A stretch of 64,000 nucleotides of DNA from Leptospira gomenensis. Its GTDB lineage: Bacteria > Spirochaetota > Leptospiria > Leptospirales > Leptospiraceae. The translations under genes were made by a program, and so were the position numbers. Every line of letters starts with the position of its first letter. Positions within the stretch are counted from its first letter, which is position 1. The notes beneath the pieces were generated by a model. That model was not told where the DNA came from. It searched no databases and saw nothing but the letters and a program-made list of their open reading frames with translations. Shown here one piece after another: positions 61,503 to 64,000 of the stretch. The stretch is from NCBI RefSeq assembly GCF_004770155.1, contig NZ_RQFA01000015.1, positions 31,590 through 95,589 on the forward strand, written 5' to 3'.

Positions 61503-61903
61503 TGAAGATAATAATTCCTTTAATAGATACCTACCGGCAAATTTACACAAATTGCCGGGAGGATATGAGTATAACTCTTTCTAGAGTTGTTGCATCAATA
61601 GGGACCAGCGTGGAAGTGCTGGCCCTTTATATGTTTATGGAATCGCTGTGTGTGTTATTTGCGCCGAGTTTGCGAGAAACATTGATATTGAAAATTCGGC
61701 ATTTTTTAAATATCCAAATCGCGTTTGGTCTGGTTTTTTCATTTCTGTTTTTGATCGGTAGTAAACAGCGTCTTATTGACTTTGAAACTGGTGAAAATTA
61801 TGCGAAATATTCAAAGAAAACCGGATTTTATAAGTGGGTTGTATTGTATTTAATATCGTTGCCGATTATTACATTCTCGATTATAATATTTAGATATTAT
61901 TAG
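61502..61903 (+). CDS. Candidate membrane immunity protein for cassette 2
   Basis: The ATG at 61502 overlaps the toxin-cassette stop codon (TAATG), so translation is coupled. The 133-residue protein has three to four hydrophobic helices (near residues 5-15, 30-55, 70-90 and 108-130), with FLNIQIAFGLVFSFLFLIGS and KWVVLYLISLPIITFSIII. Membrane immunity proteins are typical for pore-forming bacteriocins and CDI toxins. I know of no exact family. The pairing of a hydrophobic C-terminal domain with a membrane protein is the main support. Confidence 0.6.
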   Translation: MKIIIPLIDTYRQIYTNCREDMSITLSRVVASIGTSVEVLALYMFMESLCVLFAPSLRETLILKIRHFLNIQIAFGLVFSFLFLIGSKQRLIDFETGENYAKYSKKTGFYKWVVLYLISLPIITFSIIIFRYY

Positions 61904-61935
61904 CTGTGCAGTTCACCTTCTCCGTGAAACCCAAA

Positions 61936-61965
61936 TTCGAAAGTCCGGAAATCCGGACTCTCGAA
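61936..61965. repeat. Strong hairpin after the cassette 2 immunity gene
   Basis: TTCGA, then AGTCCGGA, an AA loop, TCCGGACT and TCGAA form a 13-bp stem with one mismatch. It begins 33 bp after the immunity stop codon. No T-run follows, so termination is not certain. Confidence 0.55.
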
Positions 61966-61995
61966 AAACGGTTAACACAAGCCGCAAAGGATCAT

Positions 61996-62263
61996 TGAAC
62001 CATGTTTAAAGTTTGTGCAATAAGACCTACACTGAACGTTGCAAATCCTGTTGTGACTGGTATGAAAATGGGGAAGTGCAGTGTATGTGCACAAAACCCC
62101 CCGCGAGCGATCGAGACGTGGTCAAGTTATTTGCATGAGAGAAGTTTAATGCAGTAACGATGAAACAGAATAACTTGACCGAAGTTGAGAGCGCGACCCG
62201 GTGCTCTTTTTCGTTTCGGTGCAGCGTGTAAGAAAAGATGCAGAGCGTCCGGGACGCGGCCGA
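61996..62263. ncRNA. Inter-cassette element, copy B
   Basis: This copy matches 59374-59636. The first 120 bp are almost identical. Stem 1 is GGTCAAGTTATT (62120-62131) with AATAACTTGACC (62169-62180), again with a loop of exactly 37 nt but a different sequence that contains its own small hairpin (TGCAT/ATGCA). Stem 2 is CGCGACCCGG (62192-62201) with CCGGGACGCG (62249-62258), 10 bp with the same A.A mismatch. The element runs directly into the third conserved block, where its last 80 bases form the start of that open frame. Confidence 0.5.
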
Positions 62264-63732
62264 AGAAAGCGAGCTTAGGAGCCGTGAACGTTAACGTGAA
62301 CCTGAGCTACAGCTATGCCGGCGGCTTTGGAGCAGGAGTGAACGTAGGCGGTGGTGGTTTAGGCGCTGGGGTCAGCTACAACGAGAAGAGCGGCTTTGGA
62401 GTGAGCGCGGGTATCATGGGTAACGGAGTGTCTTTGATGTATACGGAGAACTTCGGTAAGGGGGATGTGAGAGCGAGCCACGGTTGGCAAGCTCAGGTCG
62501 GTGGTTTGGAAGTGAACTACGACAACTTATCCGGTTATTCTGCGAGTTTTCAGGCAGCGAGTGCGATGTTTGGTAACTTGAAGATTAGCACTGCGCTCAC
62601 TTGGTCTGAACAGAACGGTTTTAACGGAAGTGCTTCTTACAATTTCCTGAGCAAAGAACAGATGGCTAAGGAAGCAGCGAAGGGAGCTCAGAAGAACCAA
62701 GGGAATCTGTTCTTGAACATCATGGACGGTTTGGGTTACAACTTGGGAGGTAGAGAGGGAGAACCTACGTTGTTGGACAATATTACCGGTGCTTTTTCTG
62801 GAGCTTGGAATACGGTGAAGGGAGCTGGGAATTGGATCGGGAACAAGGCTTCGAGTGCTTGGGACGGGATTACGGGGTTGTTTGGAGGGAAGAAGCCTCA
62901 ACAAGTAGTAATGATGCCAGCGATGGGAACTGATTATAATGAAAGTTTAACTATTTTCGATCCTTCGAAAAATGAAGGAGCTCCACCTACTGGTTGGGTC
63001 GAAGGTGACGATGGTAAATTTTATCATCCGAATTCGGAAGAAGCCTGGAATATAGGCATGAGACAGGCGGGTTTTGATGGTGTTGAGTTGGTAGTCGATA
63101 AAAAAACTAAGCTTATGAATCAAGTAAAAACGGCTTTAGCATATCATCAAATGCTTCAAGAAGGAGCGGATTTGAATGATGATCAAATGGCTTATTACAG
63201 GAATACTTTAAGAAGTTTAAATGCTCAAGGCATTGAGGTAGATGGTTTCTTGTTGAATAAACCAATTGAAGTTACGGGTAAAAATCCTACAGGTGAAAAT
63301 CGAGTAAAAGGAATTGCAAGTGCATTGGATGCCTTGAACATTCCCCAAGGAATTAAATCTGAAATTATGGATGATGCTATTAGAGCTGCAGTAGAAAATG
63401 GGGATGATGTCTCTGGGCTTAAAGGTTATTCAGCGGGTATGAAGGTATTCGGAGCCGTGGGTAATGCCGCTTCGGTTGTTTCAACTTTAGTTGATGTCCA
63501 GAATCGCGGTTACTGGAAGAACAGCGAAATATTTGATGCTGGATTATCCGGTACTACATTAGGTTTGGTTGTAACAGCTATGTTTTTACCTACTGTTCCG
63601 TTATTGACTGTCGCAGCCGGGATGTTTTCGGTCTTTGGATTGGCATATGCCGGAGCAAGTTTAATTTACAAATACAATAACTCTAAGGGAAAAACTCTTT
63701 CGGAGATGCTATTTGACAGGAAGGAATATTGA
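62185..63732 (+). CDS. Orphan toxin cassette 3: truncated conserved block plus hydrophobic C-terminal domain
   Basis: The 515-codon frame begins with about 26 codons from the inter-cassette element (TTG at 62185) and joins the conserved block at 62264, so about 340 bp less of the block are present than in cassette 2. The block is more divergent (VNVNVNLSYSYAGG, GGGGLGAG) and again ends VVMMPAMG (to 62928). The C-terminal domain (about 268 residues) has polar helices, then AGMKVFGAVGNAASVVSTLVD and TLGLVVTAMFLPTVPLLTVAAG, and ends KTLSEMLFDRKEY. It resembles cassette 2 in layout and likely makes a related pore-former. The stop overlaps the next ATG as TGATG. Confidence 0.55.
   Translation: MRARPGALFRFGAACKKRCRASGTRPKKASLGAVNVNVNLSYSYAGGFGAGVNVGGGGLGAGVSYNEKSGFGVSAGIMGNGVSLMYTENFGKGDVRASHGWQAQVGGLEVNYDNLSGYSASFQAASAMFGNLKISTALTWSEQNGFNGSASYNFLSKEQMAKEAAKGAQKNQGNLFLNIMDGLGYNLGGREGEPTLLDNITGAFSGAWNTVKGAGNWIGNKASSAWDGITGLFGGKKPQQVVMMPAMGTDYNESLTIFDPSKNEGAPPTGWVEGDDGKFYHPNSEEAWNIGMRQAGFDGVELVVDKKTKLMNQVKTALAYHQMLQEGADLNDDQMAYYRNTLRSLNAQGIEVDGFLLNKPIEVTGKNPTGENRVKGIASALDALNIPQGIKSEIMDDAIRAAVENGDDVSGLKGYSAGMKVFGAVGNAASVVSTLVDVQNRGYWKNSEIFDAGLSGTTLGLVVTAMFLPTVPLLTVAAGMFSVFGLAYAGASLIYKYNNSKGKTLSEMLFDRKEY
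62264..62928 (+). repeat. Conserved pre-toxin block, copy 3 (shorter, divergent)
   Basis: 665 bp from AGAAAGCGAG to the MMPAMG codons match 57695-58410 of the giant gene, with several in-frame small insertions and deletions (for example VNVN, a shorter GNLK region and a shorter linker before AWDG). Confidence 0.85.
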
Positions 63733-64000
63733 TGTATATTAAGGCATTTAAATTATCGTTTTTGAAGCATTGGAAAAATGAAGTCGAATATTACAAAACG
63801 AATAATGTTAACAAAGCACGTTGGTTAACTTTTGTTACTTACTTGCCTGTTCCAATATTTCATACATTCTTTCTACTGGAATTTCTGAACAACTTTTTTA
63901 ATAACATATATAAGCAATTTATTGCTCCAATTATAAAAATTCCAAATTTAAATATCTATTCGATTATAGCATATTTTATATTTGTTAGTTTATTCTTTAC
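63732..64000 (+). CDS. Candidate membrane immunity protein for cassette 3, cut by window edge
   Basis: The ATG at 63732 overlaps the cassette stop codon (TGATG). The visible 89 codons read MYIKAFKLSFLKHWKNEVEY, with hydrophobic helices around residues 32-52 (LTFVTYLPVPIFHTFFLLEF) and from 79 onward (YSIIAYFIFVSLFF) to the edge. It is AT-rich, small and membrane-bound, as expected for an immunity protein to a pore-forming domain. The C-terminus lies outside the window. Confidence 0.55.
   Translation, partial: MYIKAFKLSFLKHWKNEVEYYKTNNVNKARWLTFVTYLPVPIFHTFFLLEFLNNFFNNIYKQFIAPIIKIPNLNIYSIIAYFIFVSLFF

Noticed and set aside
59374..62263. Integron attC interpretation of the inter-cassette element
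   Set aside because: Despite the cassette-like order there are no RYYYAAC/GTTRRRY arms and no integrase gene in the window.

Overview
The window is a piece of a Leptospira chromosome. The evidence is the relaxed spirochaetal lipoboxes, the FlbD-MotA-MotB-FliL flagellar motor operon, an LruB-type imelysin lipoprotein next to a TonB receptor, a Leptospira-type giant structural protein, and an intergenic repeat family built on GGAGTTCC/GGAACTCC. The moderately high G+C and the LruB locus would fit a higher-G+C member of the pathogenic clade, but the species cannot be fixed from the sequence.

Layout of the core part (1-44.6 kb). ispF (cut by the window edge) and nadA with a small lipoprotein come first, then two more lipoproteins. 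The division cluster ftsQ-ftsA-ftsZ lies on the minus strand and ends at a hexanucleotide microsatellite. A divergent MCE/MlaD gene and a glycosyltransferase lead into flbD-motA-motB-fliL-kdsB, which is tightly packed. Next come a STAS protein, a haem lipoprotein, a DUF35 protein, an AraC regulator with a membrane N-terminus, a sterol-desaturase-like enzyme, a methyltransferase facing an ArsR-rhodanese regulator across a 32-bp perfect palindrome, a FabG-like reductase, an esterase with a nucleotidyltransferase, an SPFH lipoprotein, a WGR protein, PhoU and two PRC-barrel proteins. A minus-strand iron locus (27.0-34.5 kb) contains a TonB receptor, LruB, a di-haem DUF1111 lipoprotein and a second imelysin, with two Fur-box-like sites. 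It is followed by a TPM-domain protein, a VTT/TMEM220/GNAT-nitrilase/FAD-oxidase/ppk1 series, an Rrf2 regulator and an M23 peptidase.

The accessory part (45-64 kb) is the most unusual. A secreted Ser/Phe-rich protein overlaps the start of a 4,350-residue giant protein. The giant protein ends in a hydrophobic plus Gly-rich conserved block that stops at the residues MMPAMG. After that the DNA becomes AT-rich and encodes a JAMM-like C-terminal domain, followed by a small candidate immunity gene. Downstream are two further copies of the conserved block, each ending at MMPAMG, each joined to a different C-terminal domain, and each followed by a membrane protein whose start codon overlaps the toxin-like stop codon. 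A roughly 265-bp element with two constant stems and variable loops precedes each extra copy. The arrangement is that of a polymorphic toxin/immunity locus with orphan cassettes that could be swapped onto the giant carrier by homologous recombination. The array runs past the right edge of the window.
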